Below, piece after piece: positions 1-8,691 of a stretch of 64,000 nt of DNA. Position 1 is the first letter of the stretch. The number at the start of each line of letters is the position of its first letter. The stretch comes from Streptomyces sp. NBC_00237 (GTDB lineage: Bacteria > Actinomycetota > Actinomycetes > Streptomycetales > Streptomycetaceae): assembly GCF_026342435.1 (NCBI RefSeq), contig NZ_JAPEMT010000003.1, positions 620,001-684,000 on the forward strand, read 5' to 3'. A program made the position numbers and the translations under genes. The notes beneath the pieces are model-generated. The model was not told the DNA's origin, made no database searches, and was given only the letters and a program-made list of their open reading frames with translations.

Positions 1-1783
1 CCCCATGGCAGATGACGAGTTGCGCGCCGCTGTCCTGGACCATGGAGGAGAGGCGTTCGGCAGGCAGCCGACCGTCCAGGGGCAGGTACACCGCGCCGAG
101 CTTCATGACGGCGAGGAGGGCCTCGACGAGGTCGAGCGACCGTTCGTAGCAGACTCCTACGACGTCCCCCGGGCCGACGCCTTGACGCCGCAGCGTCTGC
201 GCCAACGCCGCGCTGCGGTCCGCGAGTTCGCGATACGTGAGAGTCCGCTCCCCGCAGGTGACCGCGGGGGCACCCGGGTTCGCATCCGCCTGCTCCGCGA
301 AGAGGTCCCAGCACGTTCGATGCGCGGGAAAGTCGACCTCGGTGCGGTTCCACGCCTCGATGACGAGGCGCCGTTCCTCGTCGCCGAGCAGGTTCAGCCT
401 GCCCAGCGGCGACCGCCCGTCCGAGTCGAGGATGCCGTCCACCAGGGTGGCGAAGTGTTCTGCCATGCCCGCGACGGCGTCGGCCGAGTAGGCGTCGGGG
501 TGGTACTTCCAGTTCACCAGGAACCCGTCACCGGGAGCCACGTCCACGGTGAGGTCGTACTCGCCCAGTTGGTACAGCCCGTCGACGAGTTCGAACTCCG
601 TCTCGCCAGTGGCGCGGGCCCGCTCGCCCAGGTAACCGGAGAGAGCGGAATCCTGATAGTTGTACACGATCTGATAAAGCGGCGACCGCGGATTCACCCC
701 CCGGGCGCCGAGGTCGCCCACGATCCGGTGGAACGGGTAGGCACCGTGCTCAAGTACTTCGAGCACCGTGGACTGTACGCGCCGGGCGAACGACGTGAAC
801 TCCTCGGAGGCGTTCGGCCTGTTCCGGACGGGCAGCGTGTTGACGAAGCAGCCGACGATCGGGTCGAAGCGCTCCGCCGGGCGCCCGGCCACCGGCATCC
901 CGATGACGAGGTCCTCGCTTCCGGTGTACCGGTGCAGCAACGTCAGGAAGGCCGCCAGGAAGAAGATCCCCGGGCTGATCTCATGCGAGGCGGTGAAGGC
1001 CGCGACGGCGGCGGCCCGGTCTTCCGTCAGCCGGCTGGTGTACACCTCGCCCACGTGGGGCGCGTCCGGTGGCAGAGCCGTCTGTGAGGGTAAACCTGTG
1101 AGGACTGCCGCGCCGGTGAGCTCCCGCACCCAGAACTCGCGGTCCTTCTCGGCGCGCTCGCCGGTGAGTACGTCCCGCTCCCACTCGACGAACTCACCGA
1201 ATGAGGCGGAGCCCACCTCGATCGGCACGTCCCGCCCCTCGACCCGTGCCCGGTACGAACGGAGAAGCGTGTCGATGACGAGACGCCCCGACACCCCGTC
1301 GATCACGAGGTGATGAAAGACCAGCAGAACGTACGCCTCGGACGCGGAGCGACGCAGGACAGCCAGCCTGGTCAAAGGATCCCCGGCCAGGTCGAACGGT
1401 TGCCGCGCCCTCTCCTTCAGGAAGTCCAGCACTCGGTCGGACGGCACATCGGAGATGTCCACGTGCTCGACGAAGAAACCGTCCGCATCTCTGTGGGACA
1501 GACGCGGCCCGTCATCCGTCTCGCGCACCGTGGCCGAGAGAAGCGGATGCCGGAAAAGCGTGTCGCGGAACGCGGCCTGAAGCGCCGCAGTGTCCACGTC
1601 CGCAGACGATAAGCACACGGGAACGTTGTACGCGTACGTCTCCGGTTCCATCTTGGCCAGTGCCCACAAGCCGCGTTGCCCCTCGGACAGCGGGATCTCC
1701 ACCCGTCTGCTGAGTTCGGCCAGTACCTCCGTCGTCGACATCTCGCCGTCGGCGTACATGCGGGTGAGCGCGCGAAGGCTCAT
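1..1783 (-). CDS. Nonribosomal peptide synthetase, N-terminal part (C domain and start of A domain), cut by window edge
   Basis: Reading leftward from an ATG at 1783 (GGACGGAG just upstream) there is an open frame of 594 codons with no stop before the window edge. Residues about 30-450 form a condensation domain with the intact HHxxxDG motif at residues 157-163 (HHLVIDG) and a downstream GR-x-ERFDPIVGCFVNTLP block. From about residue 465 an adenylation domain begins (LTYRELADRS, then KLGAVYLPLDG, the A1-A2 core). A leading C domain means this module accepts an upstream acyl or peptidyl chain, or is a starter C domain; the N-terminal 30 residues before it carry no obvious docking domain. A rare TTA leucine codon sits at 1610-1612. 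No partner genes lie to its right, so this is the start of a gene whose cluster extends left of the window. Confidence 0.93.
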   Translation of the reverse strand, partial: MSLRALTRMYADGEMSTTEVLAELSRRVEIPLSEGQRGLWALAKMEPETYAYNVPVCLSSADVDTAALQAAFRDTLFRHPLLSATVRETDDGPRLSHRDADGFFVEHVDISDVPSDRVLDFLKERARQPFDLAGDPLTRLAVLRRSASEAYVLLVFHHLVIDGVSGRLVIDTLLRSYRARVEGRDVPIEVGSASFGEFVEWERDVLTGERAEKDREFWVRELTGAAVLTGLPSQTALPPDAPHVGEVYTSRLTEDRAAAVAAFTASHEISPGIFFLAAFLTLLHRYTGSEDLVIGMPVAGRPAERFDPIVGCFVNTLPVRNRPNASEEFTSFARRVQSTVLEVLEHGAYPFHRIVGDLGARGVNPRSPLYQIVYNYQDSALSGYLGERARATGETEFELVDGLYQLGEYDLTVDVAPGDGFLVNWKYHPDAYSADAVAGMAEHFATLVDGILDSDGRSPLGRLNLLGDEERRLVIEAWNRTEVDFPAHRTCWDLFAEQADANPGAPAVTCGERTLTYRELADRSAALAQTLRRQGVGPGDVVGVCYERSLDLVEALLAVMKLGAVYLPLDGRLPAERLSSMVQDSGAQLVICHG

Positions 1784-2374
1784 GACGGACTCCGTCCTGC
1801 CACGCCACCGGGGCGTGGCGCTACGTCAGAAGATCGCGGGCGAACGCAAGGACTCTGCCCGAGCCCGTACGGAGCGGGCTTCCAGGTGGCGGGGACCAAG
1901 GGGTGATACGAGTTCGTCGCACAGCACTTCGACGAGGTCGTAGGACCAGCTGTGGCAGGCACGGGTGCCCTCGCGGGTCGAGCCGAAGCTGGCGCGGCAC
2001 ACCAGCCCGCCGTCGACGAGCCCCGAGATGCCGATCGAACGCGACATCTCGGCCGGGCGTTTGAGACCTGCGCGCGGCAGAGCGAACAGGAGGCGCCCAC
2101 GGATGCGGCCGTCGGTGTCATGACAAGCAGTATGACCCGCAGACCGTGGCTTGATCCGGCGTTTGTTCCGCTGTGTGGCACATCACCTTTACGTTTCAAC
2201 CGGACGTATCCGCGCCGCAGGTGATAGCGGCTGCCCGAGCTCCCATCGCCCGACCGGAACGATCCAGTCCCAGCTCCGCTCTCCACTCCCGTGGGCCACC
2301 CCAACTGGCCCTGTGGGAAAAGGTCTTGTCCCCGGGCGCTCACACGCCCGGGGAGACCCCTGACACCGTAGAGG
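1784..2374. other. Region without a confident gene
   Basis: Between the NRPS start and the terminator of the next gene I see no well supported gene. A short minus-strand frame at 1826-2047 (73 codons) has GC-rich third positions and could be a small or truncated gene, but it has no ribosome binding site before its ATG and I do not recognise the product. The only clear element is the hairpin at 2322-2357. Confidence 0.5.
2322..2357 (-). terminator. Stem-loop terminator after the four-repeat secreted protein gene
   Basis: A perfect 10-bp stem (TCCCCGGGCG / CGCCCGGGGA) around a 6-nt loop, extended by outer GGTCT/AGACC arms, lies 18 bp beyond the stop codon of the leftward gene that ends at 2375. 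It has no U-tract, as is usual for Streptomyces terminators. Confidence 0.75.
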
Positions 2375-2980
2375 TCAGGCGCGCACGGTGAGCCACGCGC
2401 CGAGGCCGCTGCATCCGGTCGCGTTGTACGTGGTGCTCCGGTAGCCCGCCGGGATGGGGGAGTAGGGGCACGTCCAGATGCCGTTGCGGACGAGCTGGTG
2501 GTACCAGGCGCCGACGCCGTCGCAACCGCTCTTCATGTAGTTGGTGATGACGTAACCGTCGACGACCGGAGAGCCCCCACAGGTCCATATGCCGTCCCGG
2601 GCGAGCTTGTGCTGCCAGGATCCGATGCCGTCACAACCGCTCCTGATGTAACCGGTGATGACGTACCCGGTCACGATGGGGGAGTACGTGCACGTCCAGA
2701 TGCCGTCGCGGGCCGGCTCGTGCAGCCAGGCCCCGGAGCCGTTGCAGCCGCTGCGGTTGAAGGCGGAGATGACGTAGCCGGGGGGAACGGGGGTGCCCGG
2801 GCAGGTCCACCCGCCCGCCGTGGCTCCCGCCGCACCGGTTTCGGCGGCGCTCGCCGTGCTGGTGGACGTGCCAGTGAAAACGGCAGCGAACATCGCGATC
2901 GCTGCGAGCATCGGGGCGAGCCTGCTGCGGAGGAACGACATCGTCGTACGGTGGTGAAGGCGAGGCGATGGAGTGTTCAA
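2375..2980 (-). CDS. Secreted protein made of four tandem ~38-residue two-cysteine repeats
   Basis: The chosen start is TTG at 2980, with AGGACGG about 9 nt upstream; an ATG at 2941 (MSFLRS...) has no ribosome site but would also leave a signal peptide. Residues about 14-46 are a Sec signal peptide (basic stretch, hydrophobic core, ASA-type cleavage site). The mature protein is almost entirely four tandem repeats, each starting WTC, then P(V/I)xxGYxI, then SGC(N/D)GxG(A/S)W and ending (A)RDGI; the last copy is truncated at GLGAWLTVRA. Each repeat holds two cysteines, suggesting one disulfide per repeat. I do not recognise the family. The spaced W, G and C residues suggest a small extracellular beta-type fold, perhaps carbohydrate or cell-wall binding, but that is a guess. 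It is monocistronic with its own terminator at 2322-2357. Confidence 0.8.
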   Translation of the reverse strand: MNTPSPRLHHRTTMSFLRSRLAPMLAAIAMFAAVFTGTSTSTASAAETGAAGATAGGWTCPGTPVPPGYVISAFNRSGCNGSGAWLHEPARDGIWTCTYSPIVTGYVITGYIRSGCDGIGSWQHKLARDGIWTCGGSPVVDGYVITNYMKSGCDGVGAWYHQLVRNGIWTCPYSPIPAGYRSTTYNATGCSGLGAWLTVRA

Positions 2981-3460
2981 CGCACATCCGTCCTGTGGGC
3001 ACGCCGGTGTGTTGCCCCTCGACAGCCGAGAGCACCTGGCAGTGGATCTGCAGGCACCCTAGTCGGCATGGGTGCGGAAGAACGGGGCTGTCCTGAAGCG
3101 GCGATCATCTTGTCTGGAAACAGATTTGAGGGTGCGTCAGCCGAGGTGCGGGAGCGCGTCTCGGCCGCGTGCCCGCACCGGCGGAGGGCGTTGTTCCGCC
3201 TCTGCTCCGCCTCTGCTCCGCACCGGTTCGCGGCGGCCTCCGAGGCGGACGGACCGACCGGGCGTCGGGAGAAGTACGCCAGCCCGGGGTGAGGGTGGCT
3301 GCTCGGCCACGCGAAGCCGCCGGTTCACGGGAGGTAGACAGCGTGAAGTGGGGATCGGGCCGCAGAGTGCCGCGTGCTTCAGGGCGTGGGCGTACCGGGT
3401 GACCGCATCGGCGGAGGTGCGCGTGGACCCGTCCGCCGACGACTCGGAGGCTGAGCGGGG
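2981..3460. other. Intergenic region, nothing identified
   Basis: About 480 bp between the repeat-protein gene and the DUF2267 gene. Reading frames here on both strands look like random GC-rich frames (Arg/Pro/Ala strings), and I see no ribosome sites or family motifs. A local CTCTGCTCCGC duplication occurs near 3199-3220. Confidence 0.5.
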
Positions 3461-3904
3461 TCAGGCGGCGGGCTGGGGCTGGCGGAGTTCGGCCTGGCCG
3501 AAGAGGAGGGCGTAACCGGCGGGCAGTTGGCGCAGGACACGGGCCAGGAGGTCGGGTCCGGCCAGGCGGGCGATGACGGTGAGGATGGCGCCGGCGTTCC
3601 AGCGGGCGACGGCGGGGGTGGTCGTGGTGCGGGAGGCCAGATCCTTGACGAAGCCCCACCCGGTGAGCTGCTCGCGGGCGGGGATCTGCCCGGTGAAGGT
3701 CAGCGCGGCTTCGAGGGGCAGGCGTTGGGCGAGGTCGACGCGTTCGTCACCGGTGAGCTGGCGGCCGAGGGCGGCCAGGACCTGATGGGTGACCTCGGCC
3801 GCACGTTCGCGGGTGGGGTACGCGCCTTCGCGCCGTACGTGATCCAGCATCTGGTCGAACGTCAGAGCCGTCGGGGACGGGTTCGTACGGGGCTGGTCGT
3901 ACAT
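3461..3904 (-). CDS. DUF2267 domain protein
   Basis: A 147-residue, mostly helical protein that matches the DUF2267 pattern: an N-terminal LTFDQMLDHVRREG segment, then a TRERAAEVTHQVLAALGRQLTGDERVDLAQRLP stretch (two helices typical of the family), then AREQLTGWGFVKDLASR. The family has no assigned biochemical role; members in actinobacteria often lie near stress genes. Here it lies downstream of hsp18 on the same strand with a 142-bp gap, so it may be read from the hsp18 promoter or its own. The C-terminal third (ALLFGQAELRQPQPAA) is less conserved. No signal peptide or membrane segment is visible. The start at 3904 has only a weak purine stretch upstream. Confidence 0.8.
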   Translation of the reverse strand: MYDQPRTNPSPTALTFDQMLDHVRREGAYPTRERAAEVTHQVLAALGRQLTGDERVDLAQRLPLEAALTFTGQIPAREQLTGWGFVKDLASRTTTTPAVARWNAGAILTVIARLAGPDLLARVLRQLPAGYALLFGQAELRQPQPAA

Positions 3905-4046
3905 GGTGCTGCGGATGCCTTTCTCTTCCAGTGCGTTCAGCCAGGTGTGGTGTGTGCGGGGGAAGCGGAGGACGGCGCTGGCCGTGGTGGGGCTGCCCGT
4001 CCTCCGCCGCTGGTCCGGCCCATGCGGGCCTGGTCCGCCCGGAGTG

Positions 4047-4481
4047 TCAGCTGGAGATCTGCCGGCGCTCGGAGGTGCTGCTGATGGTGATCTTGCGTGG
4101 CTTGGCGCGTTCGGCGATCGGGATGCGGAGGCTCAGGACACCGGCTTCGTAGGAAGCTTCGATGCGCTCGGTCTCCAGCGTGTCGGCCAGCATGACCTGG
4201 CGGGAGAAGACGCCGAGGGGCCGCTCGGAGAGTTCCATCTGGATGCCGTCGGACTTCTCCGCGGGCCTGCGCTCGGCCTTCACGGTCAGCATGTTGCGCT
4301 CGACGTCGATGTCGATCGCCTCGGAGTTCACACCGGGGAGATCGAAAGCGATCACGTACATGTCGCCGTCGCGGTAGGCGTCCATGGGCATCACGGTCGG
4401 CTTCGTCCACGTGCCCGTGGCCCCCGACAGCTGCTGGACGATGCGGTCCATCTCGCGGAACGGGTCAGTGCGCATCAACAT
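4047..4481 (-). CDS. hsp18: Small heat-shock protein Hsp18 (Hsp20/alpha-crystallin family)
   Basis: A 144-residue cytoplasmic chaperone that holds unfolding proteins during heat stress. It has the short N-terminal arm (DPFREMDRIVQQL), the alpha-crystallin domain from about residue 30 to 130 (MPMDAYRDGDMYVIAFDLPGV, then the conserved LTVKAERRP, then SYEAGVLSLRIPIAE with the GVLxLxxP signature) and a short polar C-terminal tail. GGAGGTG lies 7 nt before the ATG at 4481. Its upstream region carries a good -10/-35 pair with two TGTCATC-N5-GATGACA-type operators and a divergent rheA homologue. That is the arrangement known for hsp18/rheA of Streptomyces albus, so the gene should be repressed at normal temperature and induced by heat. 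Confidence 0.93.
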   Translation of the reverse strand: MLMRTDPFREMDRIVQQLSGATGTWTKPTVMPMDAYRDGDMYVIAFDLPGVNSEAIDIDVERNMLTVKAERRPAEKSDGIQMELSERPLGVFSRQVMLADTLETERIEASYEAGVLSLRIPIAERAKPRKITISSTSERRQISS

Positions 4482-4539
4482 CGCGAAACACCTCCAGTGG
4501 GATCAGGCAGAGACTGCCAATGCGCTTCAACGTGCCACC

Positions 4540-4568
4540 GTTGTAACATGTCATCGAAACGATGACAA
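4540..4568 (-). promoter_or_regulatory. hsp18 promoter
   Basis: On the minus strand a -35 TTGTCA (4563-4568) and a -10 TACAAC (4540-4545) are separated by 17 nt, about 60 bp before the hsp18 start codon. The first operator overlaps the -35 and spacer, so a bound repressor would block polymerase. Confidence 0.6.
4549..4567. promoter_or_regulatory. RheA-type operator 1
   Basis: TGTCATC-GAAAC-GATGACA, a perfect inverted repeat. It equals the TGTCATC-N5-GATGACA operator described for RheA repression of hsp18 (known from the literature, recalled). It lies in the divergent hsp18/rheA region and overlaps the hsp18 -35 box. Confidence 0.85.
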
Positions 4569-4574
4569 GCACGC

Positions 4575-4593
4575 CGTCATCAACCTGATGACG
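4575..4593. promoter_or_regulatory. RheA-type operator 2
   Basis: CGTCATC-AACCT-GATGACG, a second perfect inverted repeat with the same core and spacer as operator 1. It is 26 bp away centre to centre and 17 bp before the rheA start codon, well placed for autorepression. Confidence 0.75.
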
Positions 4594-4609
4594 CAGAGCG
4601 GAGCGTGAG

Positions 4610-5263
4610 ATGACCGACCCCACCCCGCCGGTCGGCGCGGCGCACCTGCCCGCCGTCAGCGCGGCACTCGACACCATCAGCCGGGCCCTCGACGACGCCC
4701 AGCAACCGGCGGAAAGCGCCGGTGCCACCACCGGCTCCGGCCCGCACCCGGCGCTGGCCGCACTTCTGCTCCTTCGGGAGATCCGCGAACAGCTCGCCGG
4801 CTGGGAGAGCGGCCTGATCGAAACCGCCCGAGGCCAGGGGGCCAGCTGGGCCGACCTCGCCGGTCCCCTCGGAGTAGCCAGCCGGCAGGCCGCCGAGCGC
4901 CGCTACCTGCGCGGACGCCCCGGTACGGCCGGAAGCACCGGCGAACAACGCGTCCAGGCCACCCGCGACAGCCGCGCCGCCGAACGCACCGTCACCGCCT
5001 GGGCCCGCGACAACGCCGCAGACCTGCGTCGCCTCGCCGCCCAGGTCACCGCCCTGCCGGACCTCCCCGACAGTGCCGCGAACGCCCTCAGCCGCCTGAA
5101 CGACGCCCTCGCCGACAACGACCCCGCCCACCTCATCGGCCCCCTCACGGACACCCGCCCCCATCTGCGTCCCCAGGACACCGAACTCACCGAACGACTC
5201 GACGCGCTCACCCATCACACCGACCGGCTCCGCCGCAACACCCATCAGCAGCGCAACACTTGA
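4610..5263 (+). CDS. rheA: RheA-like thermosensing repressor of hsp18
   Basis: A 217-residue protein divergent from hsp18. The position, length and two RheA-type operators between the genes identify it as the RheA (formerly OrfY) repressor, which in S. albus loses DNA binding at high temperature without needing another factor. A helix-turn-helix-like segment lies at about residues 77-98 (ASWADLAGPLGVASRQAAERRYLRGR region). The rest is rich in Ala, Arg, Asp and Leu and looks all-helical, with helical C-terminal segments that could carry dimerisation or heat sensing. GGAG sits 6 nt before the ATG. A strong bidirectional terminator follows at 5478-5507. The identification rests mostly on context plus the HTH. 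Confidence 0.82.
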   Translation: MTDPTPPVGAAHLPAVSAALDTISRALDDAQQPAESAGATTGSGPHPALAALLLLREIREQLAGWESGLIETARGQGASWADLAGPLGVASRQAAERRYLRGRPGTAGSTGEQRVQATRDSRAAERTVTAWARDNAADLRRLAAQVTALPDLPDSAANALSRLNDALADNDPAHLIGPLTDTRPHLRPQDTELTERLDALTHHTDRLRRNTHQQRNT

Positions 5264-5381
5264 CCCCTTGGGGAGGAGCACCTGCCCGGCAGGCCACTGA
5301 CCGGAACAGCGGTCGCAACGGGTGGCCGGGCGGGGGGCTCGTTCATGGTGTGGTGTGTTCTGCTTCGATGGTCAATTTGAC

Positions 5382-5429
5382 CAACGTCGACACCAACGTC
5401 GACACCGACGCCGACACCGGCGTCGACGC
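5382..5429. repeat. Four imperfect 12-bp tandem repeats
   Basis: Four head-to-tail units of CAACGTCGACAC type (units 3 and 4 diverge to CGACGCCGACAC and CGGCGTCGACGC) lie downstream of rheA. No long frame here is convincingly coding; the array may simply be slippage-prone sequence. Confidence 0.6.
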
Positions 5430-5477
5430 CTGAGCCTGGGGCTTTCTCGCAACCCCCGACCTCGCCGACCAGACGAA

Positions 5478-5507
5478 GAGGTCGGTGCCCTGGACTGCAC
5501 CGACCTC
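5478..5507. terminator. Bidirectional stem-loop terminator
   Basis: A perfect 11-bp stem (GAGGTCGGTGC / GCACCGACCTC) with an 8-nt loop sits between the convergent rheA and quinone reductase genes, 24 bp from the stop of the latter. Confidence 0.85.
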
Positions 5508-5530
5508 TGAGCCCCGTGAGTGCCCGACGC

Positions 5531-6133
5531 CTACCTACTCGTGAGCCAGTGCGCCTCTGTGCGCACTCGCTCCAGCCAGCTGTCTCGCTCCTTGGCCGTT
5601 GAGTCCGTGACCGTGCGGAACACCACCCGCCGGACCTCCGTCACTCCCGTGTACGGCAGCACGCACGCCGACCAGATGCGCTCCAGCGGGTCGCCGAACT
5701 CGTCCCGCTCCCGGGCTTCCGGCGTGTCCGAGGTGTTCAGGACCAGCGCACGGCCCGCTTTCAGAAGGCCGACCGGCTCCCCGTCCGCCGTACCCAGCTT
5801 GTACGCGACTCCCGGGACCAGGACCCGCTGGAGCCAGCCCGCGAGAATGGCGGGCGGCATCCCCCACCAGTTGGGGTGCACGAAGACGAGCGCATCGAGA
5901 GTCGCCAACTCCCTCTGGTGCAGGGCGACATCGGGATCCTGGGAGAGCCCGGCTGCGTCGACCGTCTCCGTCTCGTCCGCCCGCAGGACCGGGCCAAAGC
6001 CCTCCGCGTAGAGATCGTGCGTGACCACCTCGCAGTCCACAGCCCGCAGGTCAGCGACGATCGTGTCAAAAAGAGCGTGATTGAAACTGCCGGGACGCGG
6101 ATGAGCGAGATACGCGCCGACGCGCATGCGCAC
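5531..6133 (-). CDS. NAD(P)H-dependent flavodoxin-fold oxidoreductase (quinone reductase/KefF family)
   Basis: A 200-residue protein starting at GTG 6133 (AGGAG 9 nt upstream; ATG at 6127 is an alternative). It has the family's N-terminal flavin phosphate loop (AHPRPGSFNHAL, residues about 9-20), the HDLYAEGFxP segment, the FVHPNWWGMPPAILAGWLQRVLVPGVAY block typical of the modulator-of-drug-activity/NQO-type FMN or FAD quinone reductases, and a C-terminal YTGVTEVRRVVFRTV strand. It likely performs two-electron reduction of quinones or other electrophiles in the cytoplasm. It is convergent with rheA and divergent from the secreted peptidase gene, with no partner in an operon. Confidence 0.88.
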   Translation of the reverse strand: MRMRVGAYLAHPRPGSFNHALFDTIVADLRAVDCEVVTHDLYAEGFGPVLRADETETVDAAGLSQDPDVALHQRELATLDALVFVHPNWWGMPPAILAGWLQRVLVPGVAYKLGTADGEPVGLLKAGRALVLNTSDTPEARERDEFGDPLERIWSACVLPYTGVTEVRRVVFRTVTDSTAKERDSWLERVRTEAHWLTSR

Positions 6134-6633
6134 GAGAATCAACTCCTGTGTAGGACTCACGGGTTGACCATTGAAGCACTCACGTGTACGGCCTGCCGCA
6201 GTGGCGGTGACTTCGCGGTCCTCGAAGACCTGACCTGACCTGCCCTGTGACCGTGCATGACCACGCAGACGATGTCGAAAGGGCCGAGCGCGGGCCGCCA
6301 ACCTGTCACCCCGCCCGGCAGGCCGGTGCCGTTTCGGTTGTCCGGAGGATGTCCCCCTCTGGACTTCGGCCTGGCCGGGAATCAGCGGGGGCACGGTCGC
6401 TTCGGGGCGCAACGTCGCCATCGCGTAGCGAAGACGGGTAACTGTGGAAGCGGTAGCGGCAATCGGTTCGGACATCGGGCGTGCTCACACTTCTTGCCTA
6501 CGACCAGAGGATCATGCGAGCCGTCTCATCCGTCCGCAGGGGGACGGGAGTTGGGGCCGCTCGACGGATGTTTCCGGCGGACACCACCTGAATGATCGTT
6601 CCTGTCCGAAGACACGACCGGAAGGAACGTCGC
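6134..6633. other. Divergent intergenic region
   Basis: About 500 bp between the quinone reductase and the secreted hydrolase, presumably holding both promoters. No clear operator, hairpin or gene was found; a short direct repeat (CCTGACCTGACCTGCCCTG) occurs near 6229-6247. Confidence 0.45.
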
Positions 6634-8388
6634 GTGCGTCGAAGCAGCAGCAGAAGTGGAAGCCGCAACAGGAGTTGGCCCGGTCTCCTTCTCGGTGTCA
6701 CGGCAACACTGGCTCCCGCGCTCACCGTCTCGACGGCCACCGCGGCTCCGCCCTCCGCCCCGTCGGTCGCCTCCTCGCCCGCTGCCCAGCGTGCGCTGGA
6801 GCGCTACGTACAGCAGAAGCCGCAGTGGAAGCGGTGTGCGGCGAACTCCCCGGTGGAGTTCGAGTGCGCCACGATCAAGGTTCCGCTGGACTACCGGAGG
6901 CCCGGAGGAAAACAAATCGATCTGGCGGTGTCCCGGATCAGGAGTACCGCGCCCGACAAGCGGCACGGTGTCCTGCTCTCCAATCCCGGCGGCCCGGGAA
7001 TGAAGGGGCGCTACCAGCCGATGATCCTCCGGGGCAAGCTCCCGGAGGCCGCGCTCCAGAAGTTCGACCTCATCGGTTTCGACCCGCGCGGTGTGGGACG
7101 GAGCAGCCCCATCTCCTGCGGTCTCGGGCCGGAGGAGGAGGAATGGCTGCGGCCGTACAAGGAGAAGACCTTCGATGCGGACGTCGCCTGGGCGCGCGAT
7201 GTCGCGCACAAGTGCAAGGAGAAGGCGGGTGATCTGCTTCCGCACCTCACCACGCGCAACACCGCGCGCGACATGGATCTGCTGCGGGCGATCCTCGGCG
7301 AGAAGAAGATCTCGTACCTGGGCACCTCGTACGGCACCTACCTCGGTGCTGTCTACACCCAGCTCTTCCCTGGCCGGGCCGACCGTTTCGTACTGGACAG
7401 CGCGGTCGATCCGGCTCGTGCCTGGCGGGGGATGATCCAGTGGTGGGCGGAGGGTGCCGAGCCCGCGTTCGACCGGTGGACCGAGTGGGCCGCCGGGCGT
7501 GCGGAGAAGTACGGTCTCGGTGACACTTCGAAGGAGGTTGGCCGGACCCTGTGGGACCTGGTCGCGCAGGCCGACGAGAAGCCCATCGTGGTGGAGGGGA
7601 AGCCGGTCACCGGTGACGGCATCCGAAGCGGTATGCGCGAGGCGGCCTTCACCCCGCAGGCCGCCTCCGAAGCGGTCGTGGAGCTGAAGAAGGCCGCGGC
7701 AGGCAAGCCCGCTTCCGCGAAGAGGCTCACGGCTTTCAGCGGATCGGCTTTCGGCGGATCGCAGAGGGCAGGATCAGAGAAGGCGGGATCGGAGAGGGCC
7801 GTAGCGGAAGGCACCCTCACGGCGGCCGAGGCCGAGGTGCCGTCCGACAACGTGATGGCGAGTCTCTTCGCGGTGGTGTGCGGCGACAACTCGGCCGCCT
7901 GGTCCCGCGATCCGGAGAGTTACCGGCGGGACGCCATCCGGGACAGGGGCCGCTACCCGCTCTTCGGTGACTTCGCTTCCGGCATCAAACCCTGTGCGTT
8001 CTGGGGCACTTCCGTGGAACCGGCGACTGTGGTGAACAACAGGGTCGGCTCCCTGATCGTCCAGAACGAGTGGGACCCGCAGACCCCGCTGCCCAGCGGC
8101 CAGGCCCTGCACACGGACCTGAAGGGATCCAAAATGGTCACCGTCCTCGGCGGCGAGGGCCATGGCATCTACCCCAACGGCAATGCCTGCACGGACGGCA
8201 CGGTCAACGAGTACCTGCTCACCGGCAGGCTCCCGGCGAAGGACGTGACCTGCCGGGCGACGGCCGATTCGAACGCCAAGGCTCAGAAGAACCAGAAACA
8301 GGGTGTGCTGCCGGAGGCCGCGTTTCCAGGTCGAGCCCCGGACCGCTTCGGAGTCCGGTCGCAACACCCACGGCTGCACGCCCCCTAA
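6634..8388 (+). CDS. Secreted alpha/beta hydrolase, tripeptidyl aminopeptidase/SlpD-like family
   Basis: The start is GTG 6634 with GGAAGGA 7 nt upstream, not the earlier in-frame ATG at 6592. Residues 1-36 form a signal peptide (Arg-rich n-region, GLLLGVTATLAPAL core, ATA cleavage). The mature enzyme carries the family's NPGGPG oxyanion segment, DLIGFDPRGVGRS, and the nucleophile elbow GTSYGTYLG (Ser). The distal TAP-like C-terminal domain supplies Asp in QNEWDPQTP and His in GEGHGIYP. Such Streptomyces enzymes remove tripeptides or amino acids from peptide N-termini outside the cell. A low-complexity insertion (GS-rich, around residues 367-392, RAGSEKAGSER) lies between core and cap. The C-terminal 35 residues are polar and not conserved. 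About 584 residues, monocistronic. Confidence 0.88.
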   Translation: MRRSSSRSGSRNRSWPGLLLGVTATLAPALTVSTATAAPPSAPSVASSPAAQRALERYVQQKPQWKRCAANSPVEFECATIKVPLDYRRPGGKQIDLAVSRIRSTAPDKRHGVLLSNPGGPGMKGRYQPMILRGKLPEAALQKFDLIGFDPRGVGRSSPISCGLGPEEEEWLRPYKEKTFDADVAWARDVAHKCKEKAGDLLPHLTTRNTARDMDLLRAILGEKKISYLGTSYGTYLGAVYTQLFPGRADRFVLDSAVDPARAWRGMIQWWAEGAEPAFDRWTEWAAGRAEKYGLGDTSKEVGRTLWDLVAQADEKPIVVEGKPVTGDGIRSGMREAAFTPQAASEAVVELKKAAAGKPASAKRLTAFSGSAFGGSQRAGSEKAGSERAVAEGTLTAAEAEVPSDNVMASLFAVVCGDNSAAWSRDPESYRRDAIRDRGRYPLFGDFASGIKPCAFWGTSVEPATVVNNRVGSLIVQNEWDPQTPLPSGQALHTDLKGSKMVTVLGGEGHGIYPNGNACTDGTVNEYLLTGRLPAKDVTCRATADSNAKAQKNQKQGVLPEAAFPGRAPDRFGVRSQHPRLHAP

Positions 8389-8691
8389 CCACTGGGCGCG
8401 CCCGGGGACAACGACCACACGCACGACGCTTCGGCACCTGGCACCTGGCACTGGAGCCACTCACCGGCCGATGTGCGTGTCGGCCACGAGACAGGCATGC
8501 GCGGCATGGTCTTGTCAGTTCTCCGAGGCGACCCCGTCTCATCGGGAGTTGGCCCGGCCGCCGAACGAGTGCTCCGACGCGCACGCCCCAGGCGGCATGG
8601 GCAAAGGTCGTCCGGCGGTGTCCTACCGAAGCGTGGTCCCTCTCGACACGTCAGGTGTCACCTACGACTCGGCCGACGAGGTGATCGGCGG
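8389..8691. other. Convergent intergenic region, no gene seen
   Basis: About 300 bp between the ends of two convergent genes. It has GC-rich non-coding character, and I found no strong hairpin that I would call a terminator. Confidence 0.4.

Noticed and set aside
1826..2047. 73-codon minus-strand frame as a gene
   Set aside because: Codon bias looks coding, but there is no ribosome site, the frame continues upstream without a start, and the product is not recognisable.
3072..3515. Open frames on both strands between 3.0 and 3.6 kb
   Set aside because: Arg/Pro/Ala-rich chance frames typical of high-GC DNA, overlapping the better supported DUF2267 gene.
5382..5429. CRISPR-like array from the 12-bp repeats
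   Set aside because: Units are contiguous with no spacers and there are no cas genes in the window.
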